Part shown: positions 24,558 to 34,120 of the stretch, one piece after another
How the letters are laid out: each line of letters begins with the position of its first letter
Position numbering within the stretch: the first letter of the stretch is position 1
Assembly: GCF_007829835.1 (NCBI RefSeq)
Contig: NZ_VIWP01000001.1
Coordinates: forward strand, 1-64,000
Direction of reading: 5' to 3'
Length of the DNA: 64,000 bases
Origin: Neorhizobium alkalisoli
GTDB taxonomy: Bacteria; Pseudomonadota; Alphaproteobacteria; Rhizobiales; Rhizobiaceae
Notes under the pieces: generated by a model
What the model was told of the DNA's origin: nothing
The model's database searches: none
Seen by the model: only the letters and a program-made list of their open reading frames with translations
Made by a program: the position numbers and the translations under genes

Positions 24558-25424
24558 ATGGAAAAGACATGGAACAACAAGGCCTGGTTCCTGGTCCTAC
24601 CGGTCCTGCTGCTCGTCGCCTTTTCGGCGGTGATCCCGCTGATGACGGTGGTCAACTATTCGGTTCAGGACACTTTTGGCAATAACGAGTTCTTCTGGGC
24701 CGGCACGGACTGGTTCACCGAAATCCTGCATTCCGACCGTTTCTGGGCGGCCTTGCAACGCAATCTGCTCTTCTCCTTCATCATTCTCGCACTGGAAATT
24801 CCACTCGGCATCTTCATCGCCCTCAACATGCCGAAAAAAGGCTTGGGCGTGCCGGTCTGCCTCGTGCTGATGTCGCTGCCGCTGCTCATTCCGTGGAACG
24901 TCGTCGGCACGATCTGGCAGGTTTTCGGGCGCGTCGATATCGGCCTGCTCGGTCATACGCTCGAAGCGCTCGGCCTCGACTACAACTATGTCCGCGATCC
25001 GCTCGATGCCTGGATCACCGTCATAGTCATGGATGTCTGGCACTGGACGAGCCTGGTCGTGCTTCTCTGCTATGCCGGTCTCGTATCGATCCCGGACGCC
25101 TATTATCAGGCGGCGAAGATCGACGGAGCCTCGCGCTGGGCCGTGTTCCGCTATATCCAGCTGCCAAAAATGAAGCGTGTTCTTCTGATCGCCGTGCTAC
25201 TGCGCTTCATGGACAGTTTCATGATCTATACCGAACCCTTTGTCGTCACCGGCGGCGGGCCGGGTAATTCGACGACCTTCCTGTCGATCGACCTCGTCAA
25301 GATGGCGGTCGGCCAGTTCGATCTGGGGCCGGCGGCGGCCATGTCGATCATCTACTTCCTGATCATCCTGCTGATGTCGTGGATCTTCTACACGGTCATG
25401 ACCAGCAGTGATGCCGATAACTGA
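24558..25424 (+). CDS. glpP: Glycerol ABC importer permease GlpP
   Basis: The 288-residue inner-membrane permease has six or so helices and the conserved EAA-type cytoplasmic loop (IPDAYYQAAKIDGASRWAVFRYIQLPKMK), which contacts the ATPases. It forms the pore with GlpQ. It sits between glpT and glpQ in a tight operon (3 and 17 base gaps). Confidence 0.93.
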   Translation: MEKTWNNKAWFLVLPVLLLVAFSAVIPLMTVVNYSVQDTFGNNEFFWAGTDWFTEILHSDRFWAALQRNLLFSFIILALEIPLGIFIALNMPKKGLGVPVCLVLMSLPLLIPWNVVGTIWQVFGRVDIGLLGHTLEALGLDYNYVRDPLDAWITVIVMDVWHWTSLVVLLCYAGLVSIPDAYYQAAKIDGASRWAVFRYIQLPKMKRVLLIAVLLRFMDSFMIYTEPFVVTGGGPGNSTTFLSIDLVKMAVGQFDLGPAAAMSIIYFLIILLMSWIFYTVMTSSDADN

Positions 25425-25441
25425 GAAAGGAGGATTACCCC

Positions 25442-26269
25442 ATGGCGGAAGTCAAGAAATACAAGCCTGCCGGAAATCTCTCCTGGCTCGTTTCGACGCT
25501 CTATATCGTCTTCCTGCTGCTGCCGATCTACTGGCTCGTCAACATGAGCTTCAAGGAAAACAGCGAGATCAACGGTACGTTCTCGCTGTGGCCGCAAAAC
25601 CCGACGCTCAACAATTACGCTGTCATCTTCACGGATCCGTCATGGTATTCGGGTTACATCAACTCGATCATCTATGTGGTGATGAACACGGTGATTTCGG
25701 TCGCAGCCGCACTGCCGGCAGCCTATGCCTTCTCGCGCTATCGCTTCCTCGGCGACAAGCACCTGTTCTTCTGGCTGCTCACCAACCGCATGGCGCCTCC
25801 GGCGGTGTTCGCGCTACCCTTCTTCCAGCTCTATTCGGCCTTCGGGCTGATCGATACGCATATCGCTGTCGCCTTGGCGCATTGCCTGTTCAACGTGCCG
25901 CTGGCGGTCTGGATCCTCGAAGGTTTCATGTCCGGCGTGCCAAAGGAAATCGACGAGACCGCCTATATCGACGGTTATTCCTTCCCGCGCTTCTTTGTGC
26001 GGATCTTCATGCCGCTGATCGCATCCGGCATCGGCGTCGCCGCCTTCTTCTGCTTCATGTTCTCATGGGTGGAACTGCTGCTTGCCCGCACACTGACGAC
26101 GACGGACGCAAAGCCGATCTCGGCAATCATGACCCGTACCGTCTCGGCGGCCGGCATGGACTGGGGCGTGCTGGCTGCTGCCGGCGTACTCACCATCGTG
26201 CCCGGCGCGCTCGTCATCTATTTCGTCCGCAACTACATCGCCAAGGGCTTTGCCCTCGGGCGCGTCTGA
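25442..26269 (+). CDS. glpQ: Glycerol ABC importer permease GlpQ
   Basis: The 275-residue permease has six helices and the EAA loop (MSGVPKEIDETAYIDGYSFPRFFVRIFMPL). It is the second pore subunit of the glycerol importer. The ATG follows GAAAGGAGG at 25424-25432. The name follows the rhizobial glycerol operon and is unrelated to the phosphodiesterase GlpQ of enterobacteria. Confidence 0.93.
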   Translation: MAEVKKYKPAGNLSWLVSTLYIVFLLLPIYWLVNMSFKENSEINGTFSLWPQNPTLNNYAVIFTDPSWYSGYINSIIYVVMNTVISVAAALPAAYAFSRYRFLGDKHLFFWLLTNRMAPPAVFALPFFQLYSAFGLIDTHIAVALAHCLFNVPLAVWILEGFMSGVPKEIDETAYIDGYSFPRFFVRIFMPLIASGIGVAAFFCFMFSWVELLLARTLTTTDAKPISAIMTRTVSAAGMDWGVLAAAGVLTIVPGALVIYFVRNYIAKGFALGRV

Positions 26270-26286
26270 CAGGGAAGGATACGACC

Positions 26287-26568
26287 ATGAACTTTACCTG
26301 GATGGCCTGGACGCTGCCTACGGCCCTGTTTTTCGTGACGATCCTGATTTTCCTGCTCGGCATGAGCGTCTGGGAATATTTTGCGCCGGGCGGTTCGCCG
26401 CGCATCGGCATCCTGCGCTTCGAGACGACGCGGGGGGACCGGTTGTTCATCTCGCTGCTCGGCGCCGCATTCATTCAACTCGCATGGCTGGGGCTGGTCG
26501 GCCCTAACCTGTGGTGGGCTCTTGGCCTCGCAGTGGTCTACGCCATCGGCGTTTTCCGCTTCGTCTAG
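26287..26568 (+). CDS. glpU: Small membrane subunit GlpU (DUF2160)
   Basis: The 93-residue protein has two or three hydrophobic helices (PTALFFVTILIFLLGMSVWE near the start and LWWALGLAVVYAIGVFRFV at the end) and matches the small DUF2160 protein found in rhizobial glycerol importer operons. Its role is not known; it may help assemble the permease. The ATG at 26287 follows AGGGAAGGA. The frame is open upstream across glpQ, but that part is a shadow of glpQ. Confidence 0.88.
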   Translation: MNFTWMAWTLPTALFFVTILIFLLGMSVWEYFAPGGSPRIGILRFETTRGDRLFISLLGAAFIQLAWLGLVGPNLWWALGLAVVYAIGVFRFV

Positions 26569-26640
26569 GGCAAGCTGAAAGGCGGCCCGGGGAGGGGCGC
26601 CAAACCGATATCGTGCAATCGCAAACTCTGGGAGGACATT

Positions 26641-28371
26641 ATGCGACGGCATCTACTCACAACGACGGCAGGCATGTTGCTGGCTCTGGCGGGTTCCGCC
26701 TATGCCGGCATGGACGAGGCAAAACAGTTCCTCGGCAAGGAAATCGGCACACTCTCGACGCTTTCGCCGGCCGAGCAGGAAAAGGAAATGCAGTGGTTCA
26801 TCGATGCGGCAAAACCCTTTGCCGGCATGGATATCAAGGTGGTTTCCGAAACGCTGACCACCCATGAATACGAATCTAAGGTTCTGGCGCCTGCCTTCAC
26901 GGCGATCACCGGCATCAAGATCACCCATGACCTGATCGGCGAAGGCGACGTGGTCGAAAAGCTGCAGACACAGATGCAGTCGGGCGAAAACATTTATGAC
27001 GCCTATGTCAACGATTCGGACCTGATCGGTACCCATTGGCGCTACCAGCAGGCCCGCTCGCTGACCGACTGGATGGAAAAGGAAGGCAAGTCCGTCACCA
27101 ATCCCGGTCTCGACCTTGCCGACTTCATCGGCACGTCGTTCACGACCGCGCCGGACAAGAAGCTCTACCAGCTGCCCGACCAGCAGTTCGCCAACCTTTA
27201 CTGGTTCCGGTACGACTGGTTCAACGACGCCAAGAACAAGGCCGATTTCAAGGCCAAATATGGCTACGACCTCGGCGTGCCGGTCAACTGGTCAGCCTAT
27301 GAGGATATCGCCGAATTCTTTACCGGCCGCGAGATCGGCGGCAAGAAGGTGTTCGGCCATATGGACTACGGCAAGAAGGACCCGTCGCTCGGCTGGCGCT
27401 TCACCGATGCCTGGCTCTCGATGGCCGGCAATGGCGACAAGGGCCTGCCGAACGGTCTGCCGGTTGACGAATGGGGCATTAAGGTCGACGAGAAGTCGCG
27501 GCCGGTCGGCTCCTGCGTCGCGCGCGGCGGCGATACCAACGGCCCGGCATCCGTTTATGCGATCCAAAAATATCTCGACTGGATCAAGGCTTATGCTCCG
27601 CCGGCTGCCCAGGGCATGAACTTCTCCGAATCCGGCCCCGTGCCGGCGCAGGGCGAAGTGGCGCAGCAGATCTTCTGGTACACGGCGTTTACCGCCGATG
27701 CGGTCAAGAAGGGCCTGCCCGTCGTCAACGAGGACGGCACGCCGAAATGGCGCATGGCACCGTCTCCGCATGGCGTCTACTGGAAGGACGGCATGAAGCT
27801 CGGTTACCAGGATGTCGGTTCCTGGACGCTGATGAAATCGACGCCTGAAAAGCGTGCGCAGGCGGCCTGGCTCTACGCCCAGTTCGTCACCTCGAAGACG
27901 GTAGACGTGAAGAAGAGCCATATCGGCCTCACCTTCATCCGTGAATCGACCATCCGCGACAAGAGCTTTACCGAACGTGCGCCAAAACTTGGCGGTCTGG
28001 TCGAGTTCTACCGCTCGCCGGCCCGCGTCCAGTGGTCGCCGACCGGCACCAACGTGCCTGACTATCCGAAGCTGGCTCAGCTGTGGTGGCAAGCTGTCGG
28101 TGACGCGTCCTCGGGTGCCAAGACCGCGCAGGCGGCGATGGACTCGCTGTGCGCCGAACAGGAAAAGGTGATGCAGCGTCTCGAACGTGCCAAGGTCCAG
28201 GGCGATATCGGCCCGAAACTGGCCGAAGAGCATGACCTTGCCTACTGGAACAAGGATGCGGTCTCCAAGGGCAATCTTGCGCCGCAGCTGAAGATCGAGA
28301 AGGAAAAGGAAAAGCCGATCACCGTCAATTACGACGATCTGGTCAAGAGCTGGGCCGACGCCAAGAAGTAA
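26641..28371 (+). CDS. glpV: Glycerol-binding periplasmic protein GlpV
   Basis: The 576-residue protein has a signal peptide (about 1-23, ending SAYAG) and a long extracellular solute-binding domain of the type 1 family. It is larger than usual sugar-binding proteins (about 420 residues), as expected for this importer. It delivers glycerol to GlpPQ. It ends the operon, 26 bases before a strong terminator. Confidence 0.93.
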   Translation: MRRHLLTTTAGMLLALAGSAYAGMDEAKQFLGKEIGTLSTLSPAEQEKEMQWFIDAAKPFAGMDIKVVSETLTTHEYESKVLAPAFTAITGIKITHDLIGEGDVVEKLQTQMQSGENIYDAYVNDSDLIGTHWRYQQARSLTDWMEKEGKSVTNPGLDLADFIGTSFTTAPDKKLYQLPDQQFANLYWFRYDWFNDAKNKADFKAKYGYDLGVPVNWSAYEDIAEFFTGREIGGKKVFGHMDYGKKDPSLGWRFTDAWLSMAGNGDKGLPNGLPVDEWGIKVDEKSRPVGSCVARGGDTNGPASVYAIQKYLDWIKAYAPPAAQGMNFSESGPVPAQGEVAQQIFWYTAFTADAVKKGLPVVNEDGTPKWRMAPSPHGVYWKDGMKLGYQDVGSWTLMKSTPEKRAQAAWLYAQFVTSKTVDVKKSHIGLTFIRESTIRDKSFTERAPKLGGLVEFYRSPARVQWSPTGTNVPDYPKLAQLWWQAVGDASSGAKTAQAAMDSLCAEQEKVMQRLERAKVQGDIGPKLAEEHDLAYWNKDAVSKGNLAPQLKIEKEKEKPITVNYDDLVKSWADAKK

Positions 28372-28397
28372 TGCCGTCACTGGCTTAGAAAAAAAAG

Positions 28398-28430
28398 ACC
28401 GCGCCGGACTTCTGTTCGGCGCGGTTTTTT
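28398..28430 (+). terminator. Rho-independent terminator of the glp operon
   Basis: ACCGCGCCG (28398-28406) pairs with CGGCGCGGT (28417-28425), followed by six T. An A-run precedes the stem, so it may also work on the minus strand. Confidence 0.9.
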
Positions 28431-28621
28431 TATGGGTTGTTGCCAAGGTCCTTGCGACCGTCATCCGGGCGGGGCGCGCTTTCGCAAAGGCTGCGCCGGC
28501 CGCATCCGGAAAGTGCATCCCGACGCGCTTGGGAGGAGAAGCGTCGAGAGCGAAGCTGTAAACGGGTCGTCGTCGGACTTTTGAACGTCAACCGAGCATG
28601 TCTTCCGATTTACCGGACAGA

Positions 28622-29011
28622 TCAGTCCTTGCCCATCATCCGGTCGACGCTGAATTTGCCGGCGCCCGAGGTGACGAAATACAGGAAGACGAAGCAGAAG
28701 ACCGCAGCCGCATAACCGCCGTTCTCGGTCGGGAAGAAGCTTTTCGGAAAATGCGCGACGAAATAGGCGGCGGCCATTTCACCCGACAGGATGAAGGCGG
28801 CAATGCGCGTCTTGAAGCCGATCAGGAAGAAGAAGCCGACAACCAGCTCGATCAGGCCGGCGATCCAGGGCATCGAACCTTCCGGCGGCATGAACTGGCC
28901 GGCGTGAAAGTGAAAAATCTTCGCTGTGCCGAAGGAGAAGATAACCAGGCCGAAGGCAATGCGCAGGATGCCGAGTGCAGTGGGCTGCAGGTCTTTCAGA
29001 TATTTATCCAT
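28622..29011 (-). CDS. DoxX-family membrane protein
   Basis: The 129-residue protein has four hydrophobic helices and the DoxX pattern: ILRIAFGLVIFSFGTAKI, PWIAGLIELVVGFFFLIGF and GEMAAAYFVAHFPKSFFP. DoxX proteins are small quinone-like membrane proteins, some linked to redox stress. The ATG at 29011 (MDKYLKDLQ) fits better than the open frame upstream. It is convergent with glpV. Confidence 0.88.
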   Translation of the reverse strand: MDKYLKDLQPTALGILRIAFGLVIFSFGTAKIFHFHAGQFMPPEGSMPWIAGLIELVVGFFFLIGFKTRIAAFILSGEMAAAYFVAHFPKSFFPTENGGYAAAVFCFVFLYFVTSGAGKFSVDRMMGKD

Positions 29012-29168
29012 GAGGGACTCCGTTGTTGATCCAACGGGTGTTGCCGCCGCCACTCTCAGCCGTCAACAAAATCCACCAGCACTTATTTGTGATTGCGCTG
29101 GATCGTCACACCGGTCCCGATTACGGCCGGCTTTAGAGAAGATCGAAAGGATCGACCTTAAACGTATC

Positions 29169-29297
29169 TCACACCGTAACGGCGTTCACGACCATCAGGA
29201 TCGGCAGGCCGGCGACGACGATAGCGCCAAGCCATGCCATCAGAATCTTGATGAAGTAGGTCCGAGGAATGACCGGATTTTCCCACTCGCGATGCAT
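29169..29297 (-). CDS. 42-residue single-helix membrane protein
   Basis: A short frame starts at an ATG preceded by GAGGAGTGAAGC, a strong ribosome-binding site. It encodes MHREWENPVIPRTYFIKILM followed by a hydrophobic helix (WLGAIVVAGLPILMVV) and a short tail. It lies 160 bases upstream of the DoxX gene on the same strand. I recognise no family; the start site and the clean membrane helix support it. Confidence 0.6.
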   Translation of the reverse strand: MHREWENPVIPRTYFIKILMAWLGAIVVAGLPILMVVNAVTV

Positions 29298-29634
29298 GCT
29301 TCACTCCTCACGCCAATGGCCGGAGTGAACCACCTGCCGTCGTCCGAGTCGAGTGCGGTTTTGCAACAGGCTAAACCATACGTTTACACGCTGGCGGCGA
29401 GAACCTGGAGGTGAGGCTTAGCGCGTACCAGGGCGTGATCTGCGCGCCAAGCCTCTGCCGCAGGCTGCATTTTGAGGGGGACACCCGCGACAAGGGGACA
29501 TTGCCGCGGCAAATTTTATGGTTCCAGTTGCGTAAGCAGACATGCCTAACGAATTATGAATACCCACAGGCTTCGCGGATTGAGATACCACATCAGCGGG
29601 TGCGCCGCTGTTTTCAGATACCGCAGGCTTCGAT
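29298..29634. other. Intergenic stretch, nothing recognised
   Basis: About 340 bases between the 42-residue gene and the next small gene. I see no open frame with a family match, no RNA gene and no strong repeat. It probably holds the promoter of the small membrane protein. Confidence 0.5.
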
Positions 29635-29808
29635 CTATTGCAGGTTCAGCCGAAGCTGAACGCCCTTGGGCACGCTCAGCTTACGCAGTGTCGCAAGCTC
29701 GATTCGTCCGTAAACTGCCTTGCGCTCACGATCATGGCGCTCGCGAAGCGCCTTGGATGCTGCCACGGCTGCAAGAGCGCGTGCGACGACCTCATCAGTT
29801 CTTTGCAT
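29635..29808 (-). CDS. 57-residue hypothetical protein
   Basis: The start is the ATG at 29808, after AAAGGAGATTGCC. The peptide is a charged helix (MQRTDEVVARALAAVAASKA, LRERHDRERKAVYGRIELA) with a short basic tail. It is divergent from gnd. I recognise no family. The good ribosome-binding site supports expression. Confidence 0.5.
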   Translation of the reverse strand: MQRTDEVVARALAAVAASKALRERHDRERKAVYGRIELATLRKLSVPKGVQLRLNLQ

Positions 29809-30032
29809 GGCAATCTCCTTTGTTCTTCTTTTGTTCTCATATTTTTTACTCGACGTCAAGAGATATGGCGGCATGGAGAATTGTCGGTTCGCGGCATGCG
29901 GGCGGGCGCTGGCAAATTATCCTCACCCCATTCCAGCGGGGTGCCAATCCGCGGGTGAACTGTTATGTCTATCGCGCAATTGAGTCCGGACTGTCGGACA
30001 AAGACGCTGTTTATGCGCAGAAAGGAATTGCA

Positions 30033-31034
30033 ATGCAGATCGCTATGATAGGCCTGGGAAGAATGGGCGCCAACATGGTTCGGCGGCTTCTTCGCGGTGG
30101 TCATGAATGCGTGGTATTTGACGTCAACAAGGCAAGCGTCGATGCGCTCGCAGGCGAAGGCGCCGTTGGCGCAAGCTCGATCGAGGACCTCGTCTCCAAG
30201 CTTGCCAAGCCGGCCGCCGTTTGGATGATGCTTCCCGCCGCAATTACCGATGACACTTTGAATGTTCTCGCCGGCCTTCTGGCTCGTGGCGACGTGATCA
30301 TCGATGGCGGCAATTCGAATTACCAGGACGACGTGGATCGCGCCGGCAAGCTCGCTGAAAAGGGCATCGACTATATCGATGTCGGCACGAGCGGCGGCGT
30401 CTGGGGTCTCGAGCGCGGTTATTGCCTGATGATCGGTGGCCCGAAGGCTGCGGTAACGCGCCTCGACCCGATCTTCCTGTCGCTGGCACCGGGTGCCGGC
30501 ACGGCGGAAAGCGGCGTAGGCCGCCGCACCTCGGAACTCGGCTATATCCATTGCGGACCGAGCGGTTCCGGCCATTTCGTCAAGATGGTCCACAACGGTA
30601 TCGAATACGGCATGATGGCCGCTTATGCGGAAGGCATGAACCTTCTGAAAGCCGCCAATTCCGGCAAGCAGACCCGCACAGTCGATGCCGAGACGAGCCC
30701 GCTGTCGCATCCGCAATATTACCAGTTCGATCTCGATGTCGCCGAGATCAGCGAAGTATGGCGCCATGGCAGCGTCGTTTCCTCCTGGCTGCTCGATCTT
30801 CTGGCGCAGTCGCTGGAAAACGACCCGAACCTCGAAGTGTTCAGCGGACGCGTTTCGGATTCCGGCGAAGGTCGCTGGATGCTGAAGGCTGGTATCGATA
30901 CCGGCATTCCGCTGCCGGTCCTGTCCTCGGCGCTCTTCCAGCGCTTCTCCTCGCAGGGCCACGAGCGTTATTCCAACCAGGTTCTCTCCGCACTGCGCGC
31001 TGCCTTCGGCGGCCATGCGGAAAAGAAGCACTGA
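30033..31034 (+). CDS. gnd: 6-phosphogluconate dehydrogenase, decarboxylating (short form)
   Basis: The 333-residue enzyme converts 6-phosphogluconate to ribulose-5-phosphate with NAD(P), in the pentose phosphate pathway. The nucleotide-binding start IGLGRMGANMVRRL, the substrate motif GGNSNYQDD, DVGTSGGVWG and the catalytic HFVKMVHNGIEYG are all present. The length fits the short GntZ/YqeC-type branch (about 300-335) rather than the 470-residue form. I chose the ATG at 30033 after AAAGGAATTG; the frame is open far upstream without support. Confidence 0.93.
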   Translation: MQIAMIGLGRMGANMVRRLLRGGHECVVFDVNKASVDALAGEGAVGASSIEDLVSKLAKPAAVWMMLPAAITDDTLNVLAGLLARGDVIIDGGNSNYQDDVDRAGKLAEKGIDYIDVGTSGGVWGLERGYCLMIGGPKAAVTRLDPIFLSLAPGAGTAESGVGRRTSELGYIHCGPSGSGHFVKMVHNGIEYGMMAAYAEGMNLLKAANSGKQTRTVDAETSPLSHPQYYQFDLDVAEISEVWRHGSVVSSWLLDLLAQSLENDPNLEVFSGRVSDSGEGRWMLKAGIDTGIPLPVLSSALFQRFSSQGHERYSNQVLSALRAAFGGHAEKKH

Positions 31035-31042
31035 TATCGATT

Positions 31043-31074
31043 TTTCAGGCGGGTGTTTTGGCACCCGCCTGAAA
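31043..31074. terminator. 13-bp hairpin after gnd
   Basis: TTTCAGGCGGGTG (31043-31055) and CACCCGCCTGAAA (31062-31074) form a perfect stem with a six-base loop, eight bases after the gnd stop. No downstream T-run is present on either strand, so termination is plausible but not certain. Confidence 0.6.
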
Positions 31075-31098
31075 TCCCTTTAGGGTCGAGATGTCATC

Positions 31099-32328
31099 AT
31101 GAGCGATATCGATCGGACACGGGCCGAACAGCTTTGCCGTGAGGCTGGCCTCGATGCTCTTGTTCTCTTCCAGCCTGAAGCATTCCGTTATGCCGTCGGT
31201 GCTCCGGCCGGTGTCGCCACCATGTGGGGCAGGGCAGGTGCGGCAATCGCGCTCGTGCCTGCGGATCGTGGCGCAAAGATTGCAGCTGTTGCCAGCGACC
31301 ATGCGGCTGGCGCGATCCGTAAAATTTCCCCAGCCATCGATCTGCGCACCCACCGGGTCTGGATCGACAGTGCCGATCTGACCGGTGCCGAAACCGTCGC
31401 ACAGGTCAATGAAGCCTATCGCCGTTCGGGCGCTGGTGGTTCGCGACCGGAGACATTCGATCGGACGCGCTGTTTCGAACTTCTGGCCGATCTCCTTACC
31501 GAACGTGGATTGGCGAAGGCCCGGATCGGCGCCGATCTGGAATTCATGCCAGCCGCCGATTTCGACGCCTTGAAACAGGCAATACCTGGCATAGACTGGG
31601 TGGATGGGTCTCCGCTGCTGCGCCGGCTGCGCATGGTCAAGACCGGGGCAGAAATCGAACGTTTGCGCCGCGCAGCCCTGGCGGCGGAAGCCGGGCTGGT
31701 GCGGCTTGCTGCAGCCGTCAGGCCGGGTGTTTCGCTTTCGGCACTTTCCGCTGCGTGGAAGGATGGTGCTTTGTCCTTTGCTGCGGGCAACGGTTTTTCC
31801 CTAAGCGGTCACTGGGACTTCATCTCGGTTGGGCCTGACCTGTCGGATATGTCCGCGGTCGTTGAGCCGGGCGCCCTGATCAAGGCGGATGTCGGCACGC
31901 TGGTGGACGGTTATTCCTCCGATGGTGCCCGCAGTTTCGTCTACGGTTCGCCGTCGCCGCTTGCGGCAGACGTATTCAAGGCGCTTGAAAATGCCTTCGC
32001 AGCCGGCCTCGGGAACCTGCGCCCCGGCAATGGTTTTGCCTCGGTCCATGCCGCGATGCTCGCCTCGATGCGCCGCGACGGCTTTAGCGAATATTATCGC
32101 GGCCATTTTGGCCATTCCGTCGGCGGCGGTGTCGGGATCGAGGAATGGCCGTTCTTTTCCGCGACCAGCACCGAAACCCTCGAGCCGGGCATGGTCGTTG
32201 CCCTCGAGGCGCCGTTTTACGGCCAGGGCTTTGGCGCCCTGATGATCGAGGACCAGTTCCTCATCACCGAAACGGGCGCCGAATGCATGACGACGCTGCC
32301 GCGAAACCTGCGTGATCTTTCCGTCTGA
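31099..32328 (+). CDS. M24-family metallopeptidase (creatinase/Xaa-Pro peptidase-like)
   Basis: The 409-residue protein has the creatinase N-terminal domain and the M24 pita-bread domain. Likely metal ligands are the Asp pair in KADVGTLVDGYSSDGARSF, His in GHFGHSVGGG, and Glu in EAPFY and IEDQF. Members are Xaa-Pro aminopeptidases or creatinases; the sequence alone does not tell which. It is cytosolic and starts 25 bases after the hairpin that follows gnd. Confidence 0.88.
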   Translation: MSDIDRTRAEQLCREAGLDALVLFQPEAFRYAVGAPAGVATMWGRAGAAIALVPADRGAKIAAVASDHAAGAIRKISPAIDLRTHRVWIDSADLTGAETVAQVNEAYRRSGAGGSRPETFDRTRCFELLADLLTERGLAKARIGADLEFMPAADFDALKQAIPGIDWVDGSPLLRRLRMVKTGAEIERLRRAALAAEAGLVRLAAAVRPGVSLSALSAAWKDGALSFAAGNGFSLSGHWDFISVGPDLSDMSAVVEPGALIKADVGTLVDGYSSDGARSFVYGSPSPLAADVFKALENAFAAGLGNLRPGNGFASVHAAMLASMRRDGFSEYYRGHFGHSVGGGVGIEEWPFFSATSTETLEPGMVVALEAPFYGQGFGALMIEDQFLITETGAECMTTLPRNLRDLSV

Positions 32329-32432
32329 AATGATTTTTCGCTTTTGCCCGTTTACGGAGATGCTGCGCTCTGGTGCGCCGCAATAAACTGCCTATGTGAG
32401 AAGGCAGGCTTTCATTTCCGTAGAGCGACCTC

Positions 32433-33752
32433 ATGGCAAAATCCCTGCATCTCACCGCCTTCATGCGTCCCGTCAGCCTGCATACCGGTGCCTGGCGTTA
32501 TCCGGGCGCCTATGCCGATGCCAATTTCAATTTTCAGCATCTGAAATCCTTTGCCCAGAAGCTGGAGGCAGCCAAGTTCGATGCCTTCTTCATGGCGGAT
32601 CATCTCGCCGTCCTTAACATGTCCGTCGAGGCGTTGAAGCGCAGCCACACCGTCACCTCCTTCGAGCCTTTCACGCTTCTTTCGGCACTGGCCGGCGTCA
32701 CGGAAAAGATCGGTCTCGCAGCGACCGCCTCGACCACCTATGACGAGCCCTATCACATCGCCCGGCGCTTCGCCTCGCTCGACCATATCAGCGGCGGCCG
32801 GGCAGCATGGAATATCGTCACGACATCCAATCCGGATGCCGCCCGCAACTTTGGGCATGACGAGCATGCCGAACACGGTGAACGCTACAAACGGGCCCGC
32901 GAATTCTATGACGTGGTCACCGGCCTGTGGGACAGTTTTGCTGACGATGCCTTCATTCGCGATCAGGAAAGCGGCATCTTTTTTGATCCTGAGAAAATGC
33001 ATGTGCTGAACCACAAGGGCGACGAGTTGAGTGTTCGCGGACCGCTCAACATCGCGCGACCCGTACAGGGATGGCCCGTCATCGTTCAGGCCGGACAATC
33101 GGAGCCGGGCCGCCAGCTGGCTGCGGAAACGGCGGAAGTCGTGTTCTGCGCCCCACGCGATATCGCGGGCGCAAAGACCCTTTATGCAGATATCAAGGGG
33201 CGGATGGCAGCAGCGGGACGTGATCGCGATCACCTGAAGATCCTGCCTGCCGCCTTCATCGTCCTCGGGGAAACGGTTGAGGAGGCGAAGGCCAAGCGAG
33301 CTCAACTCGACAGCCTCGTTCATTACGACAGCGCCATTGCCTCGCTCTCGATCGCACTCGGCCATGATGCATCTGGCTTCGACCCTGATGGTCCTCTGCC
33401 TGAAACCCCGGAAACCAATGCCAGCAAATCCGGCCGCGCCCAGCTTCTCAAGCTCGCCGAAGAGGAAAAGCTGACGGTGCGGCAGCTTGCACAGCGTTAC
33501 GGCGGTTATTCGGGGCTCGCCTTCGTTGGCACACCAAAAACCGTGGCCGACGAAATGGAGGCATGGCTTGCGCAGGAAGCGGCCGACGGTTTTACCGTCG
33601 TGTTTCCCTTCCTTCCGCAAGGCTTGGACGACGTCACGCAAAAGCTGGTCCCCGAACTGCAAGGCCGGGGCCTCTTCCGCCGCGACTACGAAGGCGCGAC
33701 CTTGCGGGAACACTTTGGGCTTCCGAGGCCGGCGAACCGCTTCTTTTCTTAA
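32433..33752 (+). CDS. LLM-class flavin monooxygenase (NtaA/SnaA/DszA type)
   Basis: The 439-residue protein matches the FMNH2-dependent monooxygenase group: GAWRYPGAYADANFNFQHLK at the start, KFDAFFMADHLAVL, LDHISGGRAAWNIVTTSNPDA and PVIVQAGQSEPGRQLAAETA. Members oxidise nitrilotriacetate, dibenzothiophene sulfone or other sulfur and nitrogen compounds with a separate flavin reductase. No reductase or ABC transporter lies beside it, so the substrate is unknown. Confidence 0.9.
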   Translation: MAKSLHLTAFMRPVSLHTGAWRYPGAYADANFNFQHLKSFAQKLEAAKFDAFFMADHLAVLNMSVEALKRSHTVTSFEPFTLLSALAGVTEKIGLAATASTTYDEPYHIARRFASLDHISGGRAAWNIVTTSNPDAARNFGHDEHAEHGERYKRAREFYDVVTGLWDSFADDAFIRDQESGIFFDPEKMHVLNHKGDELSVRGPLNIARPVQGWPVIVQAGQSEPGRQLAAETAEVVFCAPRDIAGAKTLYADIKGRMAAAGRDRDHLKILPAAFIVLGETVEEAKAKRAQLDSLVHYDSAIASLSIALGHDASGFDPDGPLPETPETNASKSGRAQLLKLAEEEKLTVRQLAQRYGGYSGLAFVGTPKTVADEMEAWLAQEAADGFTVVFPFLPQGLDDVTQKLVPELQGRGLFRRDYEGATLREHFGLPRPANRFFS

Positions 33753-33921
33753 GCATCGGAAAGGGGCTCCGGGATCGTTTATGCTTGGGCGCCCCGATTC
33801 CGACACATATTTTGCAGGCTTTTGCCATAAATTGGCATCGCGTTATGGCTCCCGGCGTTGACCTTGAAGCGATTTCACCCGAAAGTCAGGGTGAAGAAAT
33901 GTTTAACGTGATGGAGCTGCG

Positions 33922-34113
33922 ATGATTGACGGAAGCTTTTCGCTTTTCGGATTCGACCTTCTGGGTCCGAGCCGCCACGCCCGCCGTGAGGCCGATCGCA
34001 AAAAGGCTGATGCCAAGGCTGGCGAATTCGCCGGCAAGGGGAGCGAAGGCGCACTGGTTTCGGATCGCGAGTTGTCGACAACCTTCCTCTGGGGCATGTA
34101 TCCCCACTATTGA
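33922..34113 (+). CDS. 63-residue hypothetical protein, uncertain
   Basis: A short frame from the ATG at 33922 with GGAG nine bases before it. It begins MIDGSFSLFGFDLLGPSRHA and then becomes a charged helix. I recognise no family. It is convergent with the IclR-type gene, which ends eight bases later. Apart from this frame the interval 33753-34120 shows nothing else. Confidence 0.35.
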   Translation: MIDGSFSLFGFDLLGPSRHARREADRKKADAKAGEFAGKGSEGALVSDRELSTTFLWGMYPHY

Positions 34114-34120
34114 TCGCTCG

